Counted from the stretch's first letter, positions 1 through 8,158 are shown. The stretch is 64,000 bases of DNA from Propioniciclava sp. MC1595 (GCF_017569205.1 NZ_CP071870.1:2418001-2482000); one strand, 5' to 3'. A program made the numbers and translations. Notes: generated from the letters alone by a model not told the origin.

Positions 1-14
1 CATCGTTTCCTCCT
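1..14 (-). promoter_or_regulatory. RBS and start codon of a gene leaving the window
   Basis: The reverse strand reads AGGAGG (14-9), 5 nt, then ATG (3-1), a textbook ribosome binding site and start. The manB reading frame is still open here, so the two genes overlap. By analogy with mycobacteria the next gene would be the TobH/SIS-domain protein between pmmA and manA, but only the start codon is visible. Confidence 0.55.
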
Positions 15-1357
15 CGGATGACAGCCAGCGCCTCGTCGCGCAGGGCGGCCATGGTGGCCGCGTCGCGCGCCTCGACGTTGAGCCGCAGCAGCGGCTCGGT
101 GTTGGACGGCCGCACGTTGACCCACCAGTCGTCGGTGGAGATCGTGGTGCCGTCCTCCTCATCGATCGTGCCACGCCCGGCGAACGCGGCGCGCACGCGG
201 TCGAGCACCGGCGCCACGGCGGGCACCGTCGAGTTGATCTCGCCGGAGGGCTCCCACCCGGCGTAGCGGGCGGCCAGCTCGGACATCGACGCCTCGCCGC
301 GGCCGAGCATGGCCAGCACGTGCAGGCCGGCGAGCATGCCGGTGTCGGCGCCCCAGAAGTCGCGGAAGTAGTAGTGCGCCGAGTGCTCCCCGCCGAAGAC
401 CGCGTCGTGCTCGGCCATGTGCGCCTTGACGCTGGTGTGCCCGACCCGGCTGACGACGAGGCGGCCGCCCGCGGCGTCCACTGCCTCGGCCACGGACCGC
501 GAGGTGATCTTGTTGACCACGATCGTGCCGCCGGGCTCGCGGGCGAGCTCCTGCGTGGCGATCATCGCCGTCACGATCGAGGGCGAGACGACCTCGCCGC
601 GCTCGTCGATGATGAAGCAGCGGTCGGCGTCCCCGTCGAAGACCAGGCCGACGTCGGCGCCGTGCTCGCGCACCGCGGCCTGGGCGTCGAGGAGGTTCTC
701 GGGGATGAGCGGGTTCGGCATGTGGTTCGGGAACGTGCCGTCGAGGTCGAGGTAGAGCCCCACGAGGTCGAGGTCGAGCGAGCCCAAGGCGGCGGGCGTG
801 GTGAGGCCGGCCATGCCGTTGCCGGCGTCCACGACGACCTTCAGCCGGCGCAGCCCGGTCAGGTCGACCAGGTGGTGCAGGTGGGCGACGTAGGCGTCGA
901 GCACGTCGACGGTGCGGTACCCGCCGGGCTCGGACGCCGGGGCGGGCCGGGCACCCAGGGCCGCGTCCCGCATCGCGACCAGCGCGTCGGCGGGGACCGG
1001 CGCGGCGCCGGGCAGGCAGAACTTCACGCCGTTGTACTCGGCGGGGTTGTGGGAGGCGGTGAACTGGACGCCGTGCAGGCCGAGCGTGCCCGAGGCGAAC
1101 CAGAGCTCGTCGGTGCTGGTCAGGCCGGCGTCGACGACCGACGCCCCCTGGGCGCGAGCGCCCTCGGCGAACGCGGCGGCCACCTCGGCCCCCGTGACGC
1201 GCATGTCACGGCCCATGACGAACTCGGCACCGGCCAGCCCGAAGACCTCGACGAAGGCGGCACCCACGGCACGGACGCCGTCGAGGTCCCACTCGGCACC
1301 GGGCGCCCCGATGACGCCGCGGATGTCGTTGGCCTTGAAGATTCCCGCCGTGATCAC
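1..1357 (-). CDS. manB: Phosphomannomutase/phosphoglucomutase ManB (C-terminus cut by window edge)
   Basis: Interconverts mannose-6-P and mannose-1-P, feeding GDP-mannose synthesis. The 452 visible codons contain the active-site serine loop TASHNP (about residues 100-105) and the metal loop DGDADR (about 241-246) of the alpha-D-phosphohexomutase family. The usual length is 450-470 aa, so only a few C-terminal residues are missing. The GTG start at 1357 is chosen because a -10-like TAGTCT lies 6 nt upstream and the next codons (ITAGIFKANDIRG) match family N-termini. It follows the DUF3499 gene, as in mycobacteria, and manC lies 2 kb away on the same strand. A phosphoglucomutase role is possible. 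Confidence 0.93.
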   Translation of the reverse strand, partial: MITAGIFKANDIRGVIGAPGAEWDLDGVRAVGAAFVEVFGLAGAEFVMGRDMRVTGAEVAAAFAEGARAQGASVVDAGLTSTDELWFASGTLGLHGVQFTASHNPAEYNGVKFCLPGAAPVPADALVAMRDAALGARPAPASEPGGYRTVDVLDAYVAHLHHLVDLTGLRRLKVVVDAGNGMAGLTTPAALGSLDLDLVGLYLDLDGTFPNHMPNPLIPENLLDAQAAVREHGADVGLVFDGDADRCFIIDERGEVVSPSIVTAMIATQELAREPGGTIVVNKITSRSVAEAVDAAGGRLVVSRVGHTSVKAHMAEHDAVFGGEHSAHYYFRDFWGADTGMLAGLHVLAMLGRGEASMSELAARYAGWEPSGEINSTVPAVAPVLDRVRAAFAGRGTIDEEDGTTISTDDWWVNVRPSNTEPLLRLNVEARDAATMAALRDEALAVIRGGND

Positions 1358-1363
1358 CGCGCA

Positions 1364-1369
1364 AGACTA
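1364..1369 (-). promoter_or_regulatory. -10 box of manB (leaderless)
   Basis: TAGTCT on the reverse strand, 6 nt before the GTG at 1357. It overlaps the TAG stop codon of the DUF3499 gene, so manB can be transcribed separately. Confidence 0.5.
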
Positions 1370-1735
1370 TCGGCTGGTACCACCCGGGTCGGCCACGACG
1401 CCGAGGTGGCCCTTGCGCCGGGTCAGGACCGGCTCGGCGAGGGCGGCGGGGCGCGGGTCGTCCCACGTGAGGCCCACCTCGCGCACGGCGTCGGCCAGCG
1501 CGAGCAGGTCGTCGGCGGTGTGCACGGGGCCGCCCTCCTCCAGCGGGAGCCGGATCAGCTCCCAGCCGCGGGGCGTCGACAGGCCGGCGCAGTGGTCGCG
1601 GCACAGGTCGTGCGAGCCCGGCTCGTGGCGCAGGGCCAGCGGGCCCACGACCGCGGCGCGGTCGGAGTAGGCGTACGTCAGGGTCGCCACGGCCATCTGG
1701 CCGCAGCCCGTGCGCGAACACAACCGCTGCTTCAC
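1367..1735 (-). CDS. DUF3499 family protein
   Basis: A 122-aa protein resembling the actinobacterial DUF3499 family (mycobacterial Rv3258c), of unknown function. The N-terminus VKQRLCSRTGCGQMAVATLT and the later HDLCRDHC carry cysteine and histidine pairs (CxxxxC, then CxxHC) that could form a small zinc site. The frame stays open upstream, but GTG 1735 is chosen because TAGCGT lies 7 nt before it and the conserved family sequence begins there. It sits between manB and a divergent metallopeptidase-like gene, the same order as in mycobacteria. The function cannot be read from the sequence. Confidence 0.85.
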   Translation of the reverse strand: MKQRLCSRTGCGQMAVATLTYAYSDRAAVVGPLALRHEPGSHDLCRDHCAGLSTPRGWELIRLPLEEGGPVHTADDLLALADAVREVGLTWDDPRPAALAEPVLTRRKGHLGVVADPGGTSR

Positions 1736-1742
1736 CCGAGGC

Positions 1743-1748
1743 ACGCTA
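1743..1748 (-). promoter_or_regulatory. -10 box of the DUF3499 gene (leaderless)
   Basis: TAGCGT on the reverse strand, 7 nt before the GTG at 1735. Confidence 0.5.
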
Positions 1749-1791
1749 CCGGCCGCCCGGCCCGGCGCCCGGCTGCGACACCCGCGCGGGC

Positions 1792-1797
1792 TAGAGT
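1792..1797 (+). promoter_or_regulatory. -10 box of the metallopeptidase-like gene (leaderless)
   Basis: TAGAGT, 7 nt before the ATG at 1805. It is divergent from the DUF3499 promoter 45 bp away. Confidence 0.5.
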
Positions 1798-1804
1798 GAC
1801 GGCC

Positions 1805-2254
1805 ATGCTCAAGCACCGGGACCGGCACAACCGCGGGATGCGCGGCCGGCTCGCGTGGCCCAACCCCTACACCGGCGCGCCGGTGCCCCTGCGGTCGCGC
1901 CAGACCAAGGCGCAGTTCTTCGTGATGTGCGTCCACGACGCGCTCGCGCAGATCCAGGAGCACTGCCCGCAGGCGCTGACGTCCATGGACGTCGGGATCG
2001 AGGACGTGCCCGACGTCGGCGTGGGCTGGACGCAGGACCGGGTCCCCCTGGCGGCGGCGGTCTCGGCGCTGCCCGACCGGAACGGCCAGGTCGTGGTGTT
2101 CCGGCGGCCGCTGGAGCGGCGGGCGCAGACACGGCAGGGCCTGCGGATCCTGGTGTTCCGCACGATCGTGGAGCAGTTGAGCGAGGCGACCGGCATCCCG
2201 GTCGACGACATCGACCCCGACGGCCACCGGGCCGACGACGACTGGGACGACTAG
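1805..2254 (+). CDS. Metallopeptidase-family (zincin-like) protein, degenerate active site
   Basis: A 149-aa protein of the 'metallopeptidase family' that sits between DUF3499 and whiB in actinobacteria (mycobacterial Rv3259 position). Family members outside actinobacteria carry HExxHH near the C-terminus. Here the corresponding helix reads RTIVEQLSEATGI and has no histidines, so peptidase activity is unlikely. Features include ERRAQTRQGLRILVFR and the acidic tail DIDPDGHRADDDWDD. The ATG at 1805 is supported by a -10-like box 7 nt upstream. The role is unknown; a structural or regulatory zincin-like fold is an inference. Confidence 0.82.
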   Translation: MLKHRDRHNRGMRGRLAWPNPYTGAPVPLRSRQTKAQFFVMCVHDALAQIQEHCPQALTSMDVGIEDVPDVGVGWTQDRVPLAAAVSALPDRNGQVVVFRRPLERRAQTRQGLRILVFRTIVEQLSEATGIPVDDIDPDGHRADDDWDD

Positions 2255-2255
2255 G

Positions 2256-2513
2256 TCAGACGGCGCGGCGCTTCAGCTTGCGGCGCTCGCGCTCGGAGAG
2301 GCCGCCCCAGATGCCGAAGCGCTCGTCGTGGCCGAGCGCGTACTCCAGGCACTCGGCCCGGACCTCGCACGTCTGGCAGACCTTCTTGGCCTCACGCGTC
2401 GAGCCACCCTTCTCGGGGAAGAAGGCCTCGGGGTCGGTCTGGGCGCACAGGGCACGCTCCTGCCACCCCAGGACGCCCTCGTCGACGTGGCCGACAACCG
2501 TGAGCTCGCGCAT
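2256..2513 (-). CDS. whiB: WhiB-family iron-sulfur regulator (WhiB2-like)
   Basis: An 85-aa Wbl protein. Four cysteines (C23, C46, C49, C55) would ligate a 4Fe-4S cluster. The GIWGG turn at 67-71 is followed by the basic tail SERERRKLKRRAV. Wbl proteins act with the sigma factor on specific promoters; the genomic position matches mycobacterial whiB2 (cell division and septation). The stop is 1 base from the convergent upstream gene. GGAGG lies about 8 nt before the ATG, so unlike many neighbours this gene has a leader. Its promoter carries a dyad around the -10 box. Confidence 0.95.
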   Translation of the reverse strand: MRELTVVGHVDEGVLGWQERALCAQTDPEAFFPEKGGSTREAKKVCQTCEVRAECLEYALGHDERFGIWGGLSERERRKLKRRAV

Positions 2514-2549
2514 CCGTGGACCCTCCTCGACTCGCCGACGACGATGCTT

Positions 2550-2572
2550 GACAAGGGAATTACACCCTTGTC
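2550..2572. promoter_or_regulatory. Inverted repeat over the whiB -10 box
   Basis: A perfect 8-bp inverted repeat, GACAAGGG (2550-2557) and CCCTTGTC (2565-2572), with a 7-nt centre. The centre contains the reverse-strand -10 hexamer TGTAAT (2564-2559). A -35 TTGACG lies at 2588-2583 with an 18-nt spacer. The placement suggests an operator for a repressor of whiB; the binding protein is unknown. Confidence 0.5.
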
Positions 2573-2588
2573 ATTAGCGATCCGTCAA
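2559..2588 (-). promoter_or_regulatory. whiB promoter (-35 TTGACG, -10 TGTAAT)
   Basis: The reverse strand has TTGACG at 2588-2583, 18 nt, then TGTAAT at 2564-2559. This is close to the housekeeping sigma consensus and implies a leader of roughly 40 nt before the whiB ATG at 2513. Confidence 0.55.
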
Positions 2589-2633
2589 GCCGGATCGGGG
2601 AAATCTGTCGACAAATCCCACCGATGGCCCGGC

Positions 2634-3326
2634 TCAGGGCCGCCCGTCGGTGCCCTCCGGACGCGCCTCGGGCTCCCCCGCGTCGAGGGCCGGGCGGGTC
2701 ACCGGCTGCCAGCCCGTGCCGCCCCCGGGGACGCCCCAGCCGCTCGGCTGCGCACCGCTGGCGGCGTCGCTGGCGGAGGTCCAGACGCTGCCGCTGGCGG
2801 CGTCCGGGGCCCACGTCGGGGCCGGCGGCGCGGGCTCGGACGCCTCGGCGATCGCCGGCGCCTCCTCCGCCACGACGGCCGGGGCGACCTGGATCCGCCC
2901 GGCGCTCATGCCGCGGTGGATCAGCCACAGGGTGACCGCACCGACGATCTTCAGCACCACGTCGAGCAGGCCGCCCAGCACCTCGAGCACGACCGCGAGC
3001 GCCCCCGAGGAGGCGGGCAGGCCCAGCAGCGCGCCGAGCACGGTGAGCAGGGTGCCGATGGTCACGACGGTGGCGGCCGCGGCGACGAGGCGGCGGGCGC
3101 TCGGGACCGGCGCTTGGAACACGCACGCGGTGACCAGCGCCACCAGGGCCATCAGCAGCGTGAGGCTCATGGCCTCGAGGGAGACGTCCTGGGCGGCCGC
3201 GGAGAACGGCGCCCCGGTCCCCAGCGCGAGCACGAACCGGACCACCGCCAGGACGATGCCGACGGCGGTCACGCCGACGACGATCCAGGCGACGGGCTCG
3301 CGGAGCCTCAACAGGTTCTCGACCAT
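2634..3326 (-). CDS. Membrane protein with four predicted TM helices and a disordered tail
   Basis: A 230-aa unrecognised protein. The first 140 residues hold four hydrophobic stretches (about 12-35, 48-68, 77-105 and 110-135). The remainder is a hydrophilic Ala/Pro/Gly/Ser-rich tail with several tryptophans, probably cytoplasmic and disordered. The ATG at 3326 follows AGGAAGG, which lies between the manC stop (3338) and the start, so it is the second gene of the manC transcript. The context suggests an envelope role but no family could be assigned. Confidence 0.8.
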   Translation of the reverse strand: MVENLLRLREPVAWIVVGVTAVGIVLAVVRFVLALGTGAPFSAAAQDVSLEAMSLTLLMALVALVTACVFQAPVPSARRLVAAAATVVTIGTLLTVLGALLGLPASSGALAVVLEVLGGLLDVVLKIVGAVTLWLIHRGMSAGRIQVAPAVVAEEAPAIAEASEPAPPAPTWAPDAASGSVWTSASDAASGAQPSGWGVPGGGTGWQPVTRPALDAGEPEARPEGTDGRP

Positions 3327-3337
3327 GGGTGCCTTCC

Positions 3338-4414
3338 TCAGGTGTACTCGGGTCCGGCGGCGTCGGAGACGGCCGCGACGAGGGACTTGACGGCCTCGGC
3401 GCCGGACAGCGTGGTGACCAGCGTGGCGTCGGGGGTGTGCACCACGACCATGCCGTTCACCCCCGCCAGGGCCACGACGTGGTCGCCGGTGGTGTTGATG
3501 ACGAGGTTGTCGGCGGCGTCGCGCGCCACGGCGAGGCCCTCGACGACGTTGCCGTGCTCGTCGGCGGCCAGCACCTCGGCCAGCGAGGCGAACCCGCCGA
3601 CATCGCGCCAGTCGATGGGCAGCGCGACGGCGGCCACGCGGCCGGTGGCCCGGCCCTGCGAGACGGGCTCCATGATCCCGAAGTCGACCGAGGTCTTCCG
3701 CAGGGTCGGGAAGATCGCGCCGAGGCGGTCGGGGTGCGCGGCCAGCTCGGCCACGCGGGCGTGGGTCTCGGGCTCGAGGGCGGCCAGCTGCTCCAGGAAG
3801 GTGGCGGCGCGCCAGACGAACATGCCGGCGTTCCACCAGTACTCCCCCGACGCGAGGTAGGCGGCCGCGGTGTCGGCGTCCGGCTTCTCGCGGAACTCGC
3901 GCACCGCGCAGGCGGTGGGGAACCCGTCGAGCGCCTCGCCGCGGTGCAGGTAGCCGTAGCCGGTGTGCGGGCTGGTCGGCACCACGCCGAGGGTGACCAG
4001 GGCCCGGTCGTCGGCCTCGGCGACGGCGAAGGCCTCCTCCAGGGCAGTGACGAAGGCTTCCATCGGCTCGATGAGCTGGTCGGCGGTGAGGTGCGCGACG
4101 ACGGCCTCGGGGTCGCGGGCGGCCAGGACGGCGGCCGGCCACGCGACGGCGTTCAGGGAGTCGCGTCCCTCGGGCTCGCCGAGCAGGTTGGCGGCCGGGA
4201 CCTCGGGGAGGTCCTCGGCCACGGCGTCCAGGTAGGCGGCGCCGGTGACCACGAGCACCCGCTCGGGCGGGACGACGCGGATCGCGCGCTCGAACGCCAG
4301 CCGGAGCAGGCTGGTGCCGCCGATCAGCTTGAGGAGCTGCTTGGGCGTACCCTTGCGGGACAGGGGCCACAGGCGCGTGCCCGAGCCGCCCGCCATGATC
4401 ACGACGTAGCGCAT
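3338..4414 (-). CDS. manC: Mannose-1-phosphate guanylyltransferase (GDP-mannose pyrophosphorylase)
   Basis: Makes GDP-mannose from mannose-1-P and GTP, the step after ManB. This is the donor for polyprenol-phosphate-mannose and mannosyltransferases such as those at 46.4 and 63 kb. The 358-aa protein opens with MRYVVIMAGGSGTRLWPLSRKG; the nucleotidyltransferase signature GGSGTRLWPLS is intact, with KQLLKL following. DWRDVGG near the C-terminal third is also typical. The ATG at 4414 is the first codon of the conserved domain and has TAGCAT 7 nt upstream. An upstream in-frame start would be separated from the signature by non-conserved sequence. Confidence 0.95.
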   Translation of the reverse strand: MRYVVIMAGGSGTRLWPLSRKGTPKQLLKLIGGTSLLRLAFERAIRVVPPERVLVVTGAAYLDAVAEDLPEVPAANLLGEPEGRDSLNAVAWPAAVLAARDPEAVVAHLTADQLIEPMEAFVTALEEAFAVAEADDRALVTLGVVPTSPHTGYGYLHRGEALDGFPTACAVREFREKPDADTAAAYLASGEYWWNAGMFVWRAATFLEQLAALEPETHARVAELAAHPDRLGAIFPTLRKTSVDFGIMEPVSQGRATGRVAAVALPIDWRDVGGFASLAEVLAADEHGNVVEGLAVARDAADNLVINTTGDHVVALAGVNGMVVVHTPDATLVTTLSGAEAVKSLVAAVSDAAGPEYT

Positions 4415-4421
4415 GACGCCG

Positions 4422-4427
4422 ATGCTA
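4422..4427 (-). promoter_or_regulatory. -10 box of manC (leaderless)
   Basis: TAGCAT on the reverse strand, 7 nt before the ATG at 4414. It faces the divergent promoter at 4438. Confidence 0.5.
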
Positions 4428-4437
4428 GCGGCCGACC

Positions 4438-4443
4438 TATGCT
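4438..4443 (+). promoter_or_regulatory. -10 box of the TIGR03089 gene (leaderless)
   Basis: TATGCT, 6 nt before the GTG at 4450. Only 35 bases separate the two divergent start codons. Confidence 0.55.
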
Positions 4444-4449
4444 GGCCCC

Positions 4450-5136
4450 GTGAGCCCACTCCGCCCGGTCAGCGCCCATCTGGACCGCCTCACCCGCACC
4501 GCCGGCGGCGCACCGCTCCTCACCCACTACGGGCCCGCGGGCGAGCGCACCGAGCTGTCGGTGGCCAGCTTCGCCAACTGGGTGGCCAAGACCGTGAACC
4601 TCCTCGACGACCTCGGCATGGCCGACGGCGACGTCGTCTCCCTGCCGGTCCTGGCCGACCGCCCGGCGCACTGGATGGGGTTGGTCTGGCCCTTCGCGCT
4701 GTGGCGGGCCGGGCTGCCCGCCCACCTCGACGACCCGGACGCCGACGCCGCGGTCGTCGGGCCGATAGACCCCCGGCCGGTCGCCCCCACGACGCTCGCG
4801 TGCTCGCTCGACCCGTGGGGCCGGGCGCTGGCCGACCTGCCCGACGGCGTCGCCGACTACTCCTCCGAGGCGCTCGCCCAGCCGGACGCCGCGGCCTCCA
4901 CCTCCGCACCCCTCGACTCCCCCGCCTGGGCCGACGGCGGGCGGACGCTCACCGTGGGCGACGTGGCCGCGCTGGAGCCGATCACCGACCGCGTGCTGGC
5001 CCGCCCCGCCACCGCGTGGGAGGCGGTCTCGCTGCTGGCCCGCGCGATCCTCGGGGGCGGCTCGGTCGTGTTCACCGAATCCGACGGGGACCCGGCGCGC
5101 ACGGCGTCCGCCGAGAAGGCGCGGTTCGTAGCATGA
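4450..5136 (+). CDS. TIGR03089 family protein (AMP-binding-like N-domain fragment)
   Basis: A 228-aa protein resembling TIGR03089, an actinobacterial family related to the N-terminal part of acyl-CoA synthetases/AMP-binding enzymes but lacking the ATP-binding and C-terminal regions. Recognisable features are PLLTHYGPAGERTELS near the start and NWVAKTVNLLDDLGMADGD. The GTG start is fixed by the -10 box 6 nt upstream. No adenylating motif is visible, so activity is doubtful. It is divergent from manC and precedes the serine hydrolase by 31 bp. The function is unknown. Confidence 0.8.
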   Translation: MSPLRPVSAHLDRLTRTAGGAPLLTHYGPAGERTELSVASFANWVAKTVNLLDDLGMADGDVVSLPVLADRPAHWMGLVWPFALWRAGLPAHLDDPDADAAVVGPIDPRPVAPTTLACSLDPWGRALADLPDGVADYSSEALAQPDAAASTSAPLDSPAWADGGRTLTVGDVAALEPITDRVLARPATAWEAVSLLARAILGGGSVVFTESDGDPARTASAEKARFVA

Positions 5137-5167
5137 GGGGTCGCCCCGCCCCGAGGAAGGACCCGAG

Positions 5168-6010
5168 ATGACCGTGTCGCGCCGCGCCCTGCTGCTGGGC
5201 GCCGCCTCGACCGCCGCGCTGGCGGCGTGCTCGAAGGCTCCGGCCCCGCTGGTGACGCCGTCGGCGTCCCCCACCGGCTCGGTGCGCGACCAGCTGCAGC
5301 AGGTCATGGACGCCTACGGCGCCAACACCGACCAGCTGGGCGTCTCGGTCAAGGACCTCCGCACCGGGGCCGAATTCGCCTGGCACGGCGACTACGTCAG
5401 CCAGTCGGCGTCGATGGCCAAGGTGATGATCGTGCTGATGGCGCTCGTCCAGGCGCGCGAGGCGGGCGAGGAGCTGTCCTTCGAGGACTACGGCCGCGCG
5501 TCCCGGGCGATCATCGACTCCGAGAACGACCCCGCCGACGAGCTGTGGGCCAAGGTGGGCGGGCGCGACGCCTACACCGAGCTGGCGCGCGAGCTGGGCC
5601 TGCCCAACACGCACGGCGACGACCGCAGCGAGTTCTGGTCCTGGACCAACACCACCCCCGACGACCAGCGCAAGCTGGCCGAGCTGCTGGTGAAGGGCTC
5701 CCCCGCCATCCACGTCGAGGACCAGCTCTACCTGCTCGACCTGATGTCCAAGACCAACCCCGGGCACACGTGGGGCGTCGGCCACGACCGCGAGCGCAAC
5801 GTCGTGCACGTGAGCATGAAGAACGGCTGGGTGCAGTTCAAGAGCATCGACAACCTGTGGGGCGTCAACTCGATGGGCTACGTGCAGGGCAAGGGCCGCA
5901 GCTACGTGGCCGCGATCATGAGCCGCATGCCGACCTTCGACGAGGGCCGCGCCCTCGTGGACGCCATCGGCGCCGACCTGTTCGACATCCTTGAGGGCGA
6001 GCTGGCCTGA
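5168..6010 (+). CDS. Class A beta-lactamase-like serine hydrolase, Tat/lipoprotein signal
   Basis: A 280-aa exported protein. The N-terminus has twin arginine SRRALLLG (R5-R6) and lipobox LAAC with C21, so it is probably a Tat-exported lipoprotein. The catalytic motif SxxK is S82-M-A-K85. SEND resembles the SDN loop, and KNG stands where beta-lactamases have KTG/KSG. A penicillin-interacting or beta-lactamase-like hydrolase is likely, but the substrate cannot be inferred. GAGGAAGG precedes the ATG. The convergent LCP gene ends 6 bp beyond its stop. Confidence 0.88.
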   Translation: MTVSRRALLLGAASTAALAACSKAPAPLVTPSASPTGSVRDQLQQVMDAYGANTDQLGVSVKDLRTGAEFAWHGDYVSQSASMAKVMIVLMALVQAREAGEELSFEDYGRASRAIIDSENDPADELWAKVGGRDAYTELARELGLPNTHGDDRSEFWSWTNTTPDDQRKLAELLVKGSPAIHVEDQLYLLDLMSKTNPGHTWGVGHDRERNVVHVSMKNGWVQFKSIDNLWGVNSMGYVQGKGRSYVAAIMSRMPTFDEGRALVDAIGADLFDILEGELA

Positions 6011-6016
6011 GCCGCC

Positions 6017-7552
6017 TCAGGAGACGCCGCAGATCTCGGTGAGGTCCTCGGTCCGGCGCTCCTCGCTGAACGTCGCGTCGGTCTTCGGCGCGGTCTTCGC
6101 CACCACGGGCTTGGCCTCCTCGGCCCCGCCCGACACGGGCTCGGCGGGCCGCTCCACCTTCTCCACCGGCGCGGCCACCTCCCCGGACGCCGCCCCACCG
6201 GACGCCGCGGGCTCGGCCTGCGCCTGCTCCCGGGCCTCCTTGTCGAGGGCCACGGACGCGGCGATGGTGTCATTCACGGTCTGCCGGATGAGGCCGAGGT
6301 CGGGCTTGACCGGCTCGATGAGCGGCGGCGCGAAGCTGACCGAGGCGATCGGGAGGCGACGGCCGGCGTCCGCCAGCTCGGCGAGGCGCGCCAGCTGGCT
6401 GGTGGGCACGTCGGTGCGCACCATCGCGCTGCCGGCGCGGGCCAGCTCGGTGAAGCGGGTGACGACGTTGAGCGGGGTGGCCTGCTTGGCGAGCGCGTTC
6501 ACCACGCACTTCTGGCGGGCCATGCGCTCGTAGTCCGACGACCCGTGGCGCGAGCGGGCGAACCACAGCGCCTGGAACCCGTCGAGGTGGACGCCCTTGC
6601 CGGGCTGGATGTAGCCCTCCACCTTCGACGACCCTCCGCCGATCGGGACGGCCTTGGCGATGTCGAGCGTGACACCGCCGAGGGCGTCCACGAGCGACTC
6701 GAAGCCGCGCATGTCGACCATGGCGTAGTAGTTGATCTTCAGCCCGAGGGTCTCGGCGATGACGTCGCGGGTGGCGGCGAGGCCGGGGTCCTTGACGCCG
6801 GTGAACAGCTCGGGATGCTTCTCGGCCTCGGAGTGGACCGCGTTGAGCAGGCAGCTCTGGTCCTCGCACCAGTAGCCGCGCGGGTAGAGCTGGAACAGGG
6901 GCGAGGTGCGCGGGAACGGCGCCCACTGCAGGTTGCGCGGCAGGCTGAACAGCACGGTGCGGCCGGTGGTCGCGTTGACCGAGGCCACCATCATCGTGTC
7001 GGTGCGGATGCCGGGGCGGTCGGGCTCGGCGTCGGTGCCGAGCAGGAGCACATTGATGCGGCCGTCGTGGGCCACGGCGGTGCCGCCCCCGCCGAAGACG
7101 GAGCCGAACAGCTCGGCCTGGCTGCGGGACAGCGCCGAGGCCTGCATCGACCCGAAGCCGATGCCGAGGGCGAGCAGGCCGGACAGGGCGGCCATCCCCC
7201 AGCCGCGGCGTCCCATGCCCCGCGGGCGCGAGAGGCGCCAGGCGTCGAGGAACAGCAGCGCCCACCCCACGCCGAGCACGACCACGACGACCGAGGCGAC
7301 CCACTGGGTGACCGGGTGCGCATACACGGCCAGCGCCCAGTCGCGGCGCAGGAGGGCGAGCGCGATGAAGGAGACGAGGGCGGCGACGACGACCAGCCAG
7401 ACCCTCAGGGCGAACCGTCCCACGCCCCGTCCGCCGGCGATCACCTGGGCCGAGCCGGGCACGAGCAGGGTCAACGCGAGCAGCGAGATGCCGCGGCGGA
7501 ACGCGACGCGCTCACTGCGCTCGCGGACCGTCGGCGGGGAAGCGTCGGACAT
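6017..7552 (-). CDS. LytR-CpsA-Psr (LCP) family protein
   Basis: Probable cell-wall glycopolymer ligase that transfers lipid-linked polymers to peptidoglycan outside the membrane. The 511-aa protein has about four N-terminal hydrophobic segments (roughly 20-42, 45-68, 82-103 and 119-136), more than the single anchor of many LCP proteins. The extracellular LCP domain follows from NVLLLGTDA (about 165), with RTDT, SLPRN and the arginine/aspartate cluster ARSRHGSSDYERMARQK. The C-terminal tail is low-complexity Ala/Glu/Pro. AGAGGTG precedes the ATG at 7552. Genes for GDP-mannose synthesis lie nearby. Confidence 0.93.
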   Translation of the reverse strand: MSDASPPTVRERSERVAFRRGISLLALTLLVPGSAQVIAGGRGVGRFALRVWLVVVAALVSFIALALLRRDWALAVYAHPVTQWVASVVVVVLGVGWALLFLDAWRLSRPRGMGRRGWGMAALSGLLALGIGFGSMQASALSRSQAELFGSVFGGGGTAVAHDGRINVLLLGTDAEPDRPGIRTDTMMVASVNATTGRTVLFSLPRNLQWAPFPRTSPLFQLYPRGYWCEDQSCLLNAVHSEAEKHPELFTGVKDPGLAATRDVIAETLGLKINYYAMVDMRGFESLVDALGGVTLDIAKAVPIGGGSSKVEGYIQPGKGVHLDGFQALWFARSRHGSSDYERMARQKCVVNALAKQATPLNVVTRFTELARAGSAMVRTDVPTSQLARLAELADAGRRLPIASVSFAPPLIEPVKPDLGLIRQTVNDTIAASVALDKEAREQAQAEPAASGGAASGEVAAPVEKVERPAEPVSGGAEEAKPVVAKTAPKTDATFSEERRTEDLTEICGVS

Positions 7553-7648
7553 ACCTACACCTCTGGGGGAAGACAGCAGGATCGGTTGGTCCAGTCTTGC
7601 GGGTGCCGCGCGCCCGGGCGGGGAGGCCCGACGGCGTGTCCGGGGCGC

Positions 7649-8158
7649 TCAGCTGCCGCGGACGTTGGCGCCCTTCGCCGTCGCGACCGCGCGCAGCTCG
7701 TCCTGGAAGGCGAGCATGCGGTCGGTGAGCTCGGGGTCGCCCGCGGCGAGGATGCGCACCGCCAGCAGGCCGGCATTGCGCGCGTTGCCGATCGCGACCG
7801 TCGCGACCGGGACGCCCGCGGGCATCTGCACGATCGAGAGCAGCGAGTCCATGCCGTCGAGGTACTTCAGCGGCACGGGGACGCCGATCACCGGCAGCGG
7901 GGTCAGCGAGGCGAGCATGCCGGGCAGGTGGGCCGCTCCCCCGGCGCCGGCGATGATGACCTCCAGCCCGCGGGAGTGGGCCTCGCGGCCGTAGCGGACC
8001 ATGTCCTCCGGCATCCGGTGGGCGCTGACGACGTCGGCCTCGTACGGGACGTCGAACTCGGCCAGCGCCTCGGCGGCGGCCTGCATGGTGGGCCAGTCGG
8101 AGTCCGACCCCATGACGATCCCCACCCGGGGCTGTTGGGGGGCGGCGTGCTTGGGCAT
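7649..8158 (-). CDS. purE: N5-carboxyaminoimidazole ribonucleotide mutase
   Basis: Class I PurE, which converts N5-CAIR to CAIR in de novo purine synthesis. The 169-aa protein has GSDSDWPTM near the N-terminus, SAHRMPEDM and [15 protein letters not shown], the substrate-binding elements of the family. It starts one base after the purK stop (TGACATG) with AAGGAG in the purK end, so the pair is translationally coupled. The partner enzyme PurK directly upstream confirms the N5-CAIR route. Confidence 0.96.
   Translation of the reverse strand: MPKHAAPQQPRVGIVMGSDSDWPTMQAAAEALAEFDVPYEADVVSAHRMPEDMVRYGREAHSRGLEVIIAGAGGAAHLPGMLASLTPLPVIGVPVPLKYLDGMDSLLSIVQMPAGVPVATVAIGNARNAGLLAVRILAAGDPELTDRMLAFQDELRAVATAKGANVRGS

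Noticed and set aside
320-2254. A 644-codon open frame overlapping manB and DUF3499
   Set aside because: Only the last 149 codons (from 1805) look like a protein family. The rest is low-complexity Gly/Arg/Val translation antisense to manB, a common artefact of GC-rich DNA.
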